Assembly (NCBI GenBank): GCA_963757065.1
Contig: CAVWQC010000007.1
Location: 682,001 to 746,000 of the forward strand
DNA: 64,000 bases
Reading direction: 5' to 3'
Source of the DNA: PNON01 sp963757065
GTDB taxonomy: Bacteria > Chloroflexota > Anaerolineae > Anaerolineales > Anaerolineaceae
Positions within the stretch are counted from its first letter, which is position 1. Each line of letters starts with the position of its first letter. Shown here one piece after another: positions 26,114 to 35,728 of the stretch. The notes beneath the pieces were generated by a model. The model searched no databases, was not told the DNA's origin, and saw nothing but the letters and a program-made list of their open reading frames with translations. The position numbers and the translations under genes were made by a program.

Positions 26114-26851
26114 ATGCAGCCACCATTGATATACGCTCATCGCGGAGTTTCTGCTCATGCCCCCGAAAATACCATTTCAGCGTTTTTATTGGCGATAGAA
26201 CATGGTGCGGATGGAATTGAGTTTGATATTAAAGTGACCCGCGACGGTAAAGTGATCGTATTGCACGATCAAACCTTGCAAAGAACGACGACAGGCTCTG
26301 GGGACTTTAAAAACTTCACATACGATGAACTCCGCAAGTTGGATGCTGGTTCAAAATTCTCAACAAAATATGCTACTGAAAAGTTACCTACCCTTGAAGA
26401 AGTATTCGAAGCAGTCGGAAATCGGATTGGAATAAATATTGAATTGACTAATTACGCCACACCAGGGGATGACCTGATTGAAAAGGTTGCCAAAATTTTA
26501 GCTGCGGTAAAGGATACATCAAAGGTAATGTTTTCGTCATTCAATTGGGGAAACCTTAAGAAAGCGCGAAAGTTATGCCCTGAAATTCCTTGTGGATTAC
26601 TGGCTTTACCGGGCATCGCAGGCTGGTTCAGCCGGTCTACATTCACAGGCAGTGTTCCTCACGAAGCCGTCCATCCCTACTTTGCAGATGTTAGCGCAAA
26701 CACTGTAAAATCCTGGCATCAGCGAGGTTATAAAGTGAATATTTGGACTGTAAATGAGCCCAAGGAGATGCTGCGGTTGAAGGATATAGGGGTGGATATG
26801 ATTATGACGGATGATCCTGCATTAGCAAAATCAACGCTTCGATCATCTTGA
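26114..26851 (+). CDS. Glycerophosphodiester phosphodiesterase
   Basis: A 245-residue GDPD enzyme with the full TIM-barrel signature: AHRGVSAHAPENTISAF at the N-terminus (catalytic His and Arg, Glu in PENT), GIEFDIKVTRDG (metal-binding Glu and Asp), VLHD (second catalytic His), LPTLEEVF and INIELT. The C-terminus VNIWTVNEPKEM...GVDMIMTDDP is also diagnostic. It hydrolyses glycerophosphodiesters to sn-glycerol-3-phosphate and an alcohol. There is no signal peptide, so it acts in the cytoplasm. It is probably cotranscribed with the AAA ATPase gene. Confidence 0.95.
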   Translation: MQPPLIYAHRGVSAHAPENTISAFLLAIEHGADGIEFDIKVTRDGKVIVLHDQTLQRTTTGSGDFKNFTYDELRKLDAGSKFSTKYATEKLPTLEEVFEAVGNRIGINIELTNYATPGDDLIEKVAKILAAVKDTSKVMFSSFNWGNLKKARKLCPEIPCGLLALPGIAGWFSRSTFTGSVPHEAVHPYFADVSANTVKSWHQRGYKVNIWTVNEPKEMLRLKDIGVDMIMTDDPALAKSTLRSS

Positions 26852-27161
26852 TGATATCTGGAATTGAGGTTCAGAAACAAACATATCTAAACTGGTCGAC
26901 TTAACCCGCACCAATCTAATAATAGGAAAATTGGTAGATTTATAACAAAGATTTGATCATTCGACCAATAAAATGAATACTTAATTCTGCCTGGTAAAAG
27001 CGATTATAAACTTCCAGCTAAATTTAGGAATAACAATGGGGTTGAAAACGAATTTGCTGGACCATGACGGGTTATAAATCTCAATGGTAAAATTAGGCCA
27101 TTGTTATTCATCATTATTTTAAGTGGCTTGAATTTCGCCGGGAAAAAAAAGTATTTAAATC
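26852..27161. other. 310-bp intergenic region
   Basis: AT-rich spacer between two plus-strand genes. An ATCATC..GATGAT 6-bp hairpin at its very start could be a weak terminator of the phosphodiesterase gene. No ORF or RNA gene was recognised, and no Shine-Dalgarno precedes the GH3 start. Confidence 0.4.
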
Positions 27162-29972
27162 ATGAGAGAAACATTTCGCAAATTCCAAAGATCCATAATT
27201 AAACTTATTGAAATTATTCTTATAATTGGATTCTTAATTACACCCATTCAAACAATTAATGCAAAGACTGGTAATCAAGATAATCTTCCCAGAAAAAATG
27301 CACAAGATTTGTTGGCTGACCTTAGTCCAAAAGAAAAGGTTGGACAACTTTTATTAGTTACTTTTAACGGAATTGATACATCGGAACAATCCCAAATCAA
27401 CTCACTCATCTCCAGGCATTATATTGGTGGAGTGGTTTTACAACGAAAAAATGATAATTTTACGGGTGGGAATTCCACGGTCCAATCGGCGTATGATCTA
27501 ATTTCCAGCCTTCAAACCATCAAATGGCAGAGCACACAGGTGACTGGAAATACGAATAGTTCTGATTTACCTGCTTATATTCCATTATTTATAGGTGCCT
27601 CGCAGGAAGGTGATGGTGCCCCAAATTCTCAAATTATCTCCGGGTTTACTCAAATTCCAAATGAAATGACCATTGGAGCTACCTGGAATCCAGATTTAGC
27701 TGAACAGAATGGAGCGATCCTGGGGAATGAGCTGAGTAGAGTAGGGATAAACTTGCTCCTTGGACCGTCTCTGGACGTGCTTGAACTCCCGTTACAAGAA
27801 GAAGGGGAAGATCTAGGAACCCGCACATTTGGTGGTGACCCATATTGGGTGGGTGAGATGGGAAAAGCGTTTATTCGAGGAGTCCATGAAGGAAGTGAAA
27901 ATAAGGTGGCGGTCATGGCAAAGCACTTCCCGGGTCGGGGTGGGTCTGATCGACCGACAGAAGAAGAAGTTGCCACAGTACGAAAATCACTTGAACAATT
28001 AAAGCAGATCGAGCTAGCTCCATTCTTTGCAGTTACCGGTCCATTGGATGATCCACTTACAATTACAGATGGGTTACTCGTTTCTCACATCCGTTACCAG
28101 GGATTTCAGGGAAATATTCGCGTCACTACAAGGCCGGTGAGTTTTGATCCAGCTGCATTGTCTCAAATTCTCAGCTTGCCACAATTTTCAGACTGGCGAG
28201 ATTCGGGCGGCCTTATCATCAGTGATGACTTAGGGAGTACTGCAGTAAGAAAATTTAATGACCCGACTATGCTTACCTTTGATGCCCGTCAAACAGCCCG
28301 AAATGCCCTTTTAGCCGGGAATGACATCCTCTATGTTGATGACTTTACGGACAGCAGTGATAAAGATCCATATTCATCGATCATCCGCACCCTGGATTAC
28401 TTTACCCAAAAATACAACGAAGACCCCACATTTGCTCAAAGAGTAGATTCATCCGTACTGAGAATACTTACACTCAAATATAAACTTTACCCGAACTTTG
28501 ATATAAATTCTGTTGTACCTTTACAAAGTGGTTTGGTGGATATAGGCTCAGAAAATCAGGCTATCCTGGACACATCACAATCTTCAGCAGCTTTGATCAA
28601 TCCATCTGAGCTTGAGCTTCCCAATGTGCTTCCAGATCCACCCGCTTATCAAGAACGTATTATTTTCCTGATGGATTCGACAGATTATCAACAATGCAGT
28701 ACCTGCGAATATCAAACCTCACTAGCCGCTGATTCAATGAAAAATGCGGTGATCAGACTTTATGGTCCTACAGCGGGGAGCCAGGTAAATCAGCTAAGGC
28801 TATCCGGGTATTCTTTTAAAAGTGTAGAAGAATGGCTTAATGGTATAGAACCGCCGGTTAATTTTGAAGCAGATCTCAGACAGGCAAATTGGGTGGTTGT
28901 GGGTCTTCAAAATATTGATGTGAACAGGTCATACTCTCTTGCATTCAAACATCTTCTTGCTGAACGTTCCGAATTATTAAGAAATAAAAAAGTTATTGTC
29001 TTCGCATTCAATGCTCCTTATTACCTGGATGCTACAGATTTATCCAAGGTAACCGCTTATTATTCTGTTTATTCTAAATCTCAGCCATTCATAGACTTAG
29101 CTGCGCGGATATTATTTCAGGAGGTTTCTCCACGAGGAGCATCTCCGGTCTCCATTCCTGGTGTGGGTTATGACTTGATAACTGCAACTATGCCTGACCC
29201 GAATCAAGTGATTCCACTAAAGTTGGATCTACCGGTACAGGTAGAGAGTACTCCAGCAGTGAATAGCACTCCAGAATCCTTACCCATACAAAAATTTAAG
29301 TTGGGCGATACAATTCCAATTCGAACGGGAGTGATATTAGATCACAACCAACATCCTGTACCTGACGGCACATTGGTTAGGTTTATTATTAGAACAGAAG
29401 CTGATACAAGTACGACTCAGCAAATTGAAGCAACGACGATTGGTGGGGTTGCCAGAGCTGCATATAGGATTCCGACAAATGGATTTATTGAAATTCGGGT
29501 GACCAGCGAGCCAGCATTGATTTCAGAATTTCTCCAGCTGGATATTCCACTTGGTGAGGGTGCAGGTGTGACTGCGGTTGCACCAACCGCCATTCCAAGT
29601 TCAACTCCGATTCCAAGTGAAACCCCTGCAATCGTAGAGACTGCTACTCCGGATATATCAGGTGGTAACTCAGGACAACCTAATTTTTTGGAATGGTTAG
29701 TGGTCGTATTGATCATTGGTATCACCGGGTCATTGGTTTATACCCTGGGAAAGAAAATTCACTCAATCCGTTGGGGGGTACGCTGGGCATTCTGCTCCAT
29801 TATTGGGGGACTGACAAGTTATATTTATCTGGCTGGCAGGATGCCAGGTGGTGAAGCATGGTTAAAACTGACCGGCACGACTGGTTTACTTATTGTTGTT
29901 ATTTTATGTATGAGTTTGGGATTTGCAGTGGGAATTCTGTGGCATGCTGTAACAGGCCGACCTGGTAATTAA
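27162..29972 (+). CDS. GH3 family glycosidase, membrane anchored
   Basis: A 936-residue exported protein. A signal peptide or anchor (about 15-34) is followed by a GH3 N-terminal barrel: LSPKEKVGQLLLV, MAKHFPG with Lys254 and His255, and LIISDDLGS with the probable nucleophile Asp355. NagZ-type enzymes carry a GHGDTxxDSH loop after KHFPG; here it reads GRGGSDRPTEEE, so the usual Asp-His acid/base pair is missing. A second alpha/beta domain (about 500-680), a beta-sandwich (about 700-800) and a Thr/Pro linker follow. Three predicted membrane helices close the protein (about 840-930). The C-terminal helices suggest it is held on the cell surface. The sugar specificity is open. Confidence 0.85.
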   Translation: MRETFRKFQRSIIKLIEIILIIGFLITPIQTINAKTGNQDNLPRKNAQDLLADLSPKEKVGQLLLVTFNGIDTSEQSQINSLISRHYIGGVVLQRKNDNFTGGNSTVQSAYDLISSLQTIKWQSTQVTGNTNSSDLPAYIPLFIGASQEGDGAPNSQIISGFTQIPNEMTIGATWNPDLAEQNGAILGNELSRVGINLLLGPSLDVLELPLQEEGEDLGTRTFGGDPYWVGEMGKAFIRGVHEGSENKVAVMAKHFPGRGGSDRPTEEEVATVRKSLEQLKQIELAPFFAVTGPLDDPLTITDGLLVSHIRYQGFQGNIRVTTRPVSFDPAALSQILSLPQFSDWRDSGGLIISDDLGSTAVRKFNDPTMLTFDARQTARNALLAGNDILYVDDFTDSSDKDPYSSIIRTLDYFTQKYNEDPTFAQRVDSSVLRILTLKYKLYPNFDINSVVPLQSGLVDIGSENQAILDTSQSSAALINPSELELPNVLPDPPAYQERIIFLMDSTDYQQCSTCEYQTSLAADSMKNAVIRLYGPTAGSQVNQLRLSGYSFKSVEEWLNGIEPPVNFEADLRQANWVVVGLQNIDVNRSYSLAFKHLLAERSELLRNKKVIVFAFNAPYYLDATDLSKVTAYYSVYSKSQPFIDLAARILFQEVSPRGASPVSIPGVGYDLITATMPDPNQVIPLKLDLPVQVESTPAVNSTPESLPIQKFKLGDTIPIRTGVILDHNQHPVPDGTLVRFIIRTEADTSTTQQIEATTIGGVARAAYRIPTNGFIEIRVTSEPALISEFLQLDIPLGEGAGVTAVAPTAIPSSTPIPSETPAIVETATPDISGGNSGQPNFLEWLVVVLIIGITGSLVYTLGKKIHSIRWGVRWAFCSIIGGLTSYIYLAGRMPGGEAWLKLTGTTGLLIVVILCMSLGFAVGILWHAVTGRPGN

Positions 29973-30961
29973 TGATTTAGCAGGGTTACAACCAAACTAA
30001 TTCCAACCATTGCTATAGTGGCAATAAAAAGATACTTTTCAGGTTTTGTTTTTAAGAAATCTTGAAATTTGACTATGGGTTGTGTGTGATGGGTTCTGGT
30101 GGAAGGAATATAATCTCCCAATAAAGATTGACGGAATTCCTCAACTGATTGAGGACGTTCGTTGGGATGCAGACCCATAGCCCATAAAATCGCCCTCTCT
30201 GTTCGTAAACTTATATTGGGATTGATCTGCCGCGGTAGTATCATGCTTTCAGGATGTAGAAAACGCTCACGTGCATCCATTGGTTGTTGATTGGTCAGGA
30301 TATGATAGAGGGTTGCACCAAACGAATAGATATCAGACCTGGTATCAGTATGACCACTATCTCCACCATACTGCTCCAGGGGAGTATACAACGCTGTACC
30401 CCTACCCTGTAAAATAGTTATGGTTACTTCCCCGGGCGAAGCCAATTTTACTAATCCAAAATCAACCAGTTTGAGGAAATTGGACGGGGTGATTTTTAAA
30501 TTTCCAGGCTTGATATCACGATGTAAGATAGGAGGATTCTGTCCATGTAAGTAGCTCAATGCATCTGCCAGTTGGCTGCCCCAATCGATTACATCTTTTT
30601 CAGGTAAAAATGTCTCCGCCTTACGGGCTTCCATCATCATGGTCCGCAAGTCTTTGCCAGGTACATAATCCATAACCAGGTAGTCACGGGGACCAATGGA
30701 AAAATAATCCGATACCTTTGGCAGGTTGGGGTGATCCAGGCGGGCTAATACTGTAGCTTCACGAAGGAATTGGTCACGTGCCTGTCGAATTAGGTCATCT
30801 GGCAGGGTTTTATCGTGTTCCACTTCTTTTACAGCACACTGGCGGCCTTCCAGACGAAGATCATCAGCCAGGTAGATGCTACCCATCCCGCCCTGTCCGA
30901 TGATCCGGTAAATTTTATATCTGGCGTGTAAGACCTCTCCAGCTTTAAGTGAGAGCGGCAT
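29969..30961 (-). CDS. Eukaryotic-type serine/threonine protein kinase, membrane anchored
   Basis: A 330-residue kinase. The catalytic domain (about 15-275) has GQGGMGSIYLADD (glycine loop), CAVKEV (ATP-anchoring Lys), LHRDIKPGNLKI (catalytic Asp and Asn) and DFGLVK (metal-binding Asp). A short linker leads to a single membrane helix at the extreme C-terminus (about 308-328). It lacks PASTA repeats or any external sensor domain. It converges on the GH3 gene with a 4-base overlap and is divergent from an FHA-domain regulator 137 bases away, a natural partner because FHA domains bind phosphothreonine. It phosphorylates Ser/Thr in unknown targets. Confidence 0.93.
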   Translation of the reverse strand: MPLSLKAGEVLHARYKIYRIIGQGGMGSIYLADDLRLEGRQCAVKEVEHDKTLPDDLIRQARDQFLREATVLARLDHPNLPKVSDYFSIGPRDYLVMDYVPGKDLRTMMMEARKAETFLPEKDVIDWGSQLADALSYLHGQNPPILHRDIKPGNLKITPSNFLKLVDFGLVKLASPGEVTITILQGRGTALYTPLEQYGGDSGHTDTRSDIYSFGATLYHILTNQQPMDARERFLHPESMILPRQINPNISLRTERAILWAMGLHPNERPQSVEEFRQSLLGDYIPSTRTHHTQPIVKFQDFLKTKPEKYLFIATIAMVGISLVVTLLNH

Positions 30962-31098
30962 TGAACCTTCCAGTATCTTCCATAAGAATATTAATCATTT
31001 ATATCGGCGTTGATCAATATTGCCTTTATGGCGATTTCTGTTATATTATACCTTATTAGATATTTGGATTACTTCCAAACTCAGATCGAGGTGAGCTA

Positions 31099-31767
31099 AT
31101 GGCTGATAGGGGTGAAGAAATTCCAGTTCTGATTGGCCAAAGTGGACCAATCAATGGCCAAAGATGGACGATCACGAAAACAATGGTAATAGGCAGGGAT
31201 GCATCCTGTGATATTGTTATTCCTGACCGTCAAATATCCAGGTTTCATGCGAATTTGATGCCGGCTGCCAATGGAACTATTTTAGAAGACCTTGGCAGTA
31301 AAAATGGAACGTATTGTAATGGGCAAAAAGTTGAAACCTCGGTTATGCTTGCAGACGGAGATCTTGTCCAAATGGCTTTGGTGCAGCATTTTGTGTTTCT
31401 GAGCTCAGAATCAACTTTGCCATTGGATGCAAGTCAACTACCGGTAAGTCAGAAACGGACCGGCAAGCTACACTTTGATAATCGATCACGTCGTGTATGG
31501 ATCGGACAAAACGAAGTGATCCCACCGCTTTCTGCTTCACAACTACGATTGCTACAACTGCTATATGAGCAGGAGGGGGCGGTTGTTTCCAGGGATGAAT
31601 TAATATCAAAAGTATGGGGGGTGGATGAAGCAGTTGGAGTTTCTGACCAGGCTTTCGATGCGCTTGTACGTAGATTGCGCCAAAGGTTATCCAGCATCGA
31701 TGCTGAACACAACTACATCACCACGCTACGGGGATATGGCGTAAAATTCGATAATAATCCCGAATAG
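31099..31767 (+). CDS. FHA domain - winged-helix (OmpR-type) transcription regulator fusion
   Basis: A 222-residue two-domain protein. The N-terminal FHA domain (about 20-95) shows IGRDASCDIVIPD, ISRFHANLM and GSKNGTYCNGQ, the residues that recognise phosphothreonine. The C-terminal DNA-binding domain (about 135-220) is of the Trans_reg_C type, with LRLLQLLYEQEGAVVSRDELISKVWG, VDALVRRLR-like helix and TLRGYGVKF. A receiver domain, the normal partner of such a winged helix, is replaced by FHA. It therefore likely reads Ser/Thr phosphorylation rather than His-Asp phosphorelay. The divergent kinase gene next to it is the obvious candidate. GAGGTGA precedes the ATG. Confidence 0.9.
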   Translation: MADRGEEIPVLIGQSGPINGQRWTITKTMVIGRDASCDIVIPDRQISRFHANLMPAANGTILEDLGSKNGTYCNGQKVETSVMLADGDLVQMALVQHFVFLSSESTLPLDASQLPVSQKRTGKLHFDNRSRRVWIGQNEVIPPLSASQLRLLQLLYEQEGAVVSRDELISKVWGVDEAVGVSDQAFDALVRRLRQRLSSIDAEHNYITTLRGYGVKFDNNPE

Positions 31768-31788
31768 TCTTTTTTGGACAATAATATG

Positions 31789-31828
31789 AAGGCTGGTTTT
31801 TTAGGCTCTTACCTGTGAAACCAACCTT
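31789..31828. terminator. Imperfect hairpin between convergent genes
   Basis: An 11-base inverted repeat with one mismatch (31789-31799 with 31818-31828), 21 bases after the FHA regulator stop and 75 bases before the gyrB stop. Moderately T-rich after the stem. Confidence 0.45.
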
Positions 31829-31903
31829 TATTTATTGGTGGATATCGGAGAAAATACCTTACTCAATCGCAAATATTATTTGTATCATTGTTGCTTTAGT
31901 AAA

Positions 31904-33829
31904 TCACACATCCAAATTGCGGACGTCATGCGCATGGGTGGTGATGAAACGAGTACGCGGAGGTACAGCTTCTCCCATCAACATGTCAAAGGTGCGATCA
32001 GCCTCTGCAGCGTCATCTATGCCAACGATGAGCATGGTGCGGTTTTCGGGGTTCATGGTGGTTTCCCACAATTGGGTGGGATTCATTTCGCCCAAACCTT
32101 TATAGCGCTGTAAATTCGCTTTTTCTGCTGGAACGCCCAATTCCTTTAATACTTTATCCTTTTCATTGTCATTGTATGCATAACGTACCTTGTCTTTATG
32201 ACTCATTCGGTACAAAGGTGGTTGAGCGATGAACAAATGACCTTCATCAATAATGCTCTGCATATAACGGAAGAAAAATGTGAGCAATAAGGTACGGATA
32301 TGACTGCCATCAACATCAGCATCGGTCATGATCACGATTTTGCCATACCGTAAACCTGATATGTCAAATCCGTCACCTATTCCAGTTCCAAGTGCTGAAA
32401 TTAAAGCCCGGACTTCGTTATTCCCAAGGATTTTATCCAACCGGGCGCGCTCAGTGTTAAGGATCTTACCTCGTAAGGGGAGAATTGCCTGAAAGTGGCG
32501 GTCTCGGCCTTGCTTGGCAGAACCACCTGCGCTGTCTCCCTCAACGATATAAAGTTCGGTTTTTGTTGGGTCGCGGTCAGAACAATCTGCCAGTTTGCCT
32601 GGCAGGGTCATGCTTTCAAGCGCAGATTTACGAATAACCAGATCCCTGGCTTTACGGGCGGCATCACGGGCGCGGGCTGATGTGAGGCACTTCTGAATGA
32701 TTGCCCTGGCTGCCTGAGGATTTTCTTCCAGAAAACGGGCAAATCCTTCACCCACAACCTGGGTGACATAAGTTTGAGCTTCAGGGTTCATCAGCTTGAC
32801 TTTTGTCTGGCTTTCAAATTGCGGATCGGGATGTTTGATACTGACAATCGCTGTCATTCCTTCGCGGGTGTCATCACCGGTGAAGTTGGGATCAGCTTCC
32901 TTGAGCAACCCGGAACGGTGACCATAATCATTGATCACACGGGTGGTAGCTGTTCGTAAACCGGTAAGGTGAGAACCACCATCAATGGTATTGATCGTAT
33001 TTGCAAAGGAATATACCGATTCTGAATATGAATCTGTATATTGAATTGCGGCTTCGATATTGACTCCATCAACCTCTTTTTCGATATAGAAAACTGGATG
33101 TAGTTGTTCCCGGTTGCGATTCAGGTAACGCACAAACGAATTTATACCACCTTCAAAGTGGAAGGTCATTTCCTTCTGAGTTCGTTCATCCATCAGATGA
33201 ATGGTAACTGCACGAGTTACGAAAGACATTTCGCGGAAACGCTGGATCAAAGTATCAAAGCGGTAATCAAGTTCCGGGTCTTTAAATATCTGTGGATCAA
33301 ACTTAAAGGTTGTCTTGCTGCCTGTTTTATTTGGCTCACATTTTCCAATTACTTTTACGGGTTCCTGGGGAATTCCGCGTACATATCTTTGAAAGTGAAC
33401 CTGTCCTCCCCGTCGAATTTCCACTTCACACCATTCTGACAGGGCATTTACCGCAGAAACACCAACACCATGAAGTCCACCGGATACTTTATAACTTCCA
33501 CCGCCAAATTTACCACCAGCGTGAAGGATGGTCATGACTACTTCCAGAGCTGACTTCTTTTTCTCCGGGTGAATATCCACAGGGATACCACGGCCATTAT
33601 CCTCCACAGTCACACTGCTATCAGCATGAATGGTAATCTCGATCCGGTCACAATAGCCACCCAGGGCTTCATCTATTGAATTGTCTACGACCTCATACAC
33701 CAAATGATGGAGGGCTTTTAGATCTGTTCCACCGACATACATGCCCGGTCTACGTCGAACAGCTTCAAGACCTTCCAATACCTGGATCTCTTTTGCACCA
33801 TACGAACTGATTGTTGATGAATCGTTCAT
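31904..33829 (-). CDS. gyrB: DNA gyrase subunit B
   Basis: A 641-residue type IIA topoisomerase B subunit. The GHKL ATPase has VDNSIDEALGG, EDNGRGIPV and GGLHGVGVSAVNALS. The transducer domain has TFKFDPQIF. The TOPRIM domain shows EGDSAGGSAKQGRD and the metal-binding DADVDGSHIRTLLLTFFFR. The C-terminus has YKGLGEMNPTQLWETTMNP. Length and motifs match gyrase B rather than the shorter ParE type, although distinguishing them by eye is imperfect. It forms A2B2 with GyrA, which is not in the window. GGGAGAA precedes the ATG. A membrane protein gene sits 11 bases upstream on the same strand. Confidence 0.93.
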   Translation of the reverse strand: MNDSSTISSYGAKEIQVLEGLEAVRRRPGMYVGGTDLKALHHLVYEVVDNSIDEALGGYCDRIEITIHADSSVTVEDNGRGIPVDIHPEKKKSALEVVMTILHAGGKFGGGSYKVSGGLHGVGVSAVNALSEWCEVEIRRGGQVHFQRYVRGIPQEPVKVIGKCEPNKTGSKTTFKFDPQIFKDPELDYRFDTLIQRFREMSFVTRAVTIHLMDERTQKEMTFHFEGGINSFVRYLNRNREQLHPVFYIEKEVDGVNIEAAIQYTDSYSESVYSFANTINTIDGGSHLTGLRTATTRVINDYGHRSGLLKEADPNFTGDDTREGMTAIVSIKHPDPQFESQTKVKLMNPEAQTYVTQVVGEGFARFLEENPQAARAIIQKCLTSARARDAARKARDLVIRKSALESMTLPGKLADCSDRDPTKTELYIVEGDSAGGSAKQGRDRHFQAILPLRGKILNTERARLDKILGNNEVRALISALGTGIGDGFDISGLRYGKIVIMTDADVDGSHIRTLLLTFFFRYMQSIIDEGHLFIAQPPLYRMSHKDKVRYAYNDNEKDKVLKELGVPAEKANLQRYKGLGEMNPTQLWETTMNPENRTMLIVGIDDAAEADRTFDMLMGEAVPPRTRFITTHAHDVRNLDV

Positions 33830-33840
33830 TAATTCTCCCG

Positions 33841-34857
33841 TTAATTTACTTTCGGTAACTCTGAAGCCGTTGCTGGAGAGAGGTTATTTTTAATTATGAC
33901 GGATTGAATCCACTTGATACCATCCCGATAATAAACAAATATTGCAGCTGTAAGGCTTGTGTTTACCAGGGCATGACCGGCAACTCCGATCAAAGAAAAC
34001 CATGAATTCTCTTTAGGTATTTGCCATAAAAGGTCCAGTCCTTGAGCAATGATGATCACAGTGATGAAGAATAGTCCTGATGATGGTAAAGCGAACCTCA
34101 CCATTCGGATACTTGAAAGTAGAGCTTTCATGACAGATTGATGCTGCATAAATATTACTTGTGGTGTATATAACATTGGTGTAATGACCCAGATCAGGAT
34201 CAACCCACCAGCGAATAAAGCAATTTGCCCCAGGATTGGTGATAGCAGAGTTAAAAATGAAACCACCATTAACATTGGAAAAACAATTATGATGATGAAA
34301 AGAACACAAATAATTGTAAGATACAAGAGTTGCAATGTCTGCCATCCAATTGAGCCTGGTGACGCTTGAGCGTTGTCAGATGATGTTATTCGATTAATGG
34401 AGTTATAGTAATAACTTGATCCAATCAATCCAATCAATCCAACTACGAGCCAGACCATGAATGCACTGGAATAGTTACGTGCCTCAAGGACTATTGGTGA
34501 ACCTAATGGATTTGTTAAAGGTGAAATATTTGCTACCAGACTGGGTATTCCTACTGGAAGAGTGCGAATGGCAGAAAAAATATTAAATCGATCGGTCAGG
34601 ACATAATAAATGTCCTTTGTAGCAGAAAAAAATTGTGCAAATTCGCCACTTTGTAATTCACCGGGTAACTTTAGTCCCTCTATTATTGGTTGAAGTAAAA
34701 CCTTAATTCGAAGATGTGGTCCGAACCAGAGGAGTAGGTCCAGGATTATGGGCAGAATTATTAATTCGATATGATTAGCTACTGCTTCAAACCCCGCCAG
34801 CAGGCTGGGAATTAGCTTTGGTTTTAGCGATAGATTGAGATCAGGTTGGTTTATCAT
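33841..34857 (-). CDS. Multi-pass membrane protein of unknown function
   Basis: A 338-residue integral membrane protein, not recognised as a known family. It has an N-terminal amphipathic part, a helix at about 25-50 (IELIILPIILDLLLWFG), a ~90-residue outside loop, and about five further helices, the densest between 170 and 230. No transporter or enzyme motif was seen. It is immediately upstream of gyrB and probably shares its transcript. The ATG lacks a Shine-Dalgarno; the 48-bp spacer to the divergent gene is so short that a leaderless start is possible. Confidence 0.7.
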   Translation of the reverse strand: MINQPDLNLSLKPKLIPSLLAGFEAVANHIELIILPIILDLLLWFGPHLRIKVLLQPIIEGLKLPGELQSGEFAQFFSATKDIYYVLTDRFNIFSAIRTLPVGIPSLVANISPLTNPLGSPIVLEARNYSSAFMVWLVVGLIGLIGSSYYYNSINRITSSDNAQASPGSIGWQTLQLLYLTIICVLFIIIIVFPMLMVVSFLTLLSPILGQIALFAGGLILIWVITPMLYTPQVIFMQHQSVMKALLSSIRMVRFALPSSGLFFITVIIIAQGLDLLWQIPKENSWFSLIGVAGHALVNTSLTAAIFVYYRDGIKWIQSVIIKNNLSPATASELPKVN

Positions 34858-34905
34858 ACAATCTTATATTTTACCATAAGGGGGTTTCAGAGTAAAATGT
34901 AACAG

Positions 34906-35718
34906 ATGGAGAAGCACACTCATCTTCCTGATCCGAGCCAATTAAGCATGCTTACAGGTGTGATTCTTATCGCGTATGCCATATCACAATACCTTGCAGT
35001 ACCAGTAAATCAGGTTGCTTTACAACTCCCCGGTCTATATATACCCATCAACTTTGAATTTCGGAATCTGGTATCAATTACTGTAGCCATTCTTGCGTCT
35101 GCAGGTATGGATTGGGTTATATCCGGGCACCCGCATAATGCAGGTAAAGACCGATTACACCACTGGTTATTGCCATCTCTGACCGCCTGGGTAATAGGAA
35201 TTCCTCTTTTTTCTATACCAATTGGACCAACCTGGTGGGGAATGTTTCTCATAGGCGGATTATTATTGGTATTAGTTATTCTATCGGAATATATCACTGT
35301 AGATCCTGAGGATACACGATTTACTGTTGTAAGTATTGGGCTTTCTGCGCTTTCCCTTGTATTATTTTTAATCCTGGCTGTGAGTATTAGAGCCAGTGGA
35401 GCCAGGCTTTACCTGGTAATACCTGCAATAGGAATTGGAAGTGGATTGGTGTCTCTACGGATATTCTATCTTCGCTCCAGCAGAAACTGGCAGTATGCCT
35501 GGAGCTTAGGTATTTCGCTAATATTAGCGCAAATTGCCGCTGGCTTACATTACTTACCTTTTTCTCCCATTCAATTTGGATTGTTATTGGTAGGATTCTT
35601 ATATGGATTAATTTCGATATCCGAATCCGTCATACAAAACCAATTCACAAAGAGAGTATTTGTTGAACCAGTGATAATTTTTATTGTCATATTAATTCTC
35701 GTATTGATTCTCGGATAA
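34906..35718 (+). CDS. Multi-pass membrane protein of unknown function
   Basis: A 270-residue hydrophobic protein with about seven or eight predicted membrane helices. Between helices 2 and 3 is a short polar loop with GHPHNAGKDRLHHW, a His-rich stretch that could bind metal or a polar ligand. No family was recognised. It is divergent from the membrane protein at 33841-34857 and is followed 10 bases later by the JAMM peptidase gene on the same strand, suggesting an operon with it. Confidence 0.65.
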   Translation: MEKHTHLPDPSQLSMLTGVILIAYAISQYLAVPVNQVALQLPGLYIPINFEFRNLVSITVAILASAGMDWVISGHPHNAGKDRLHHWLLPSLTAWVIGIPLFSIPIGPTWWGMFLIGGLLLVLVILSEYITVDPEDTRFTVVSIGLSALSLVLFLILAVSIRASGARLYLVIPAIGIGSGLVSLRIFYLRSSRNWQYAWSLGISLILAQIAAGLHYLPFSPIQFGLLLVGFLYGLISISESVIQNQFTKRVFVEPVIIFIVILILVLILG

Positions 35719-35728
35719 CTAACTCCAA

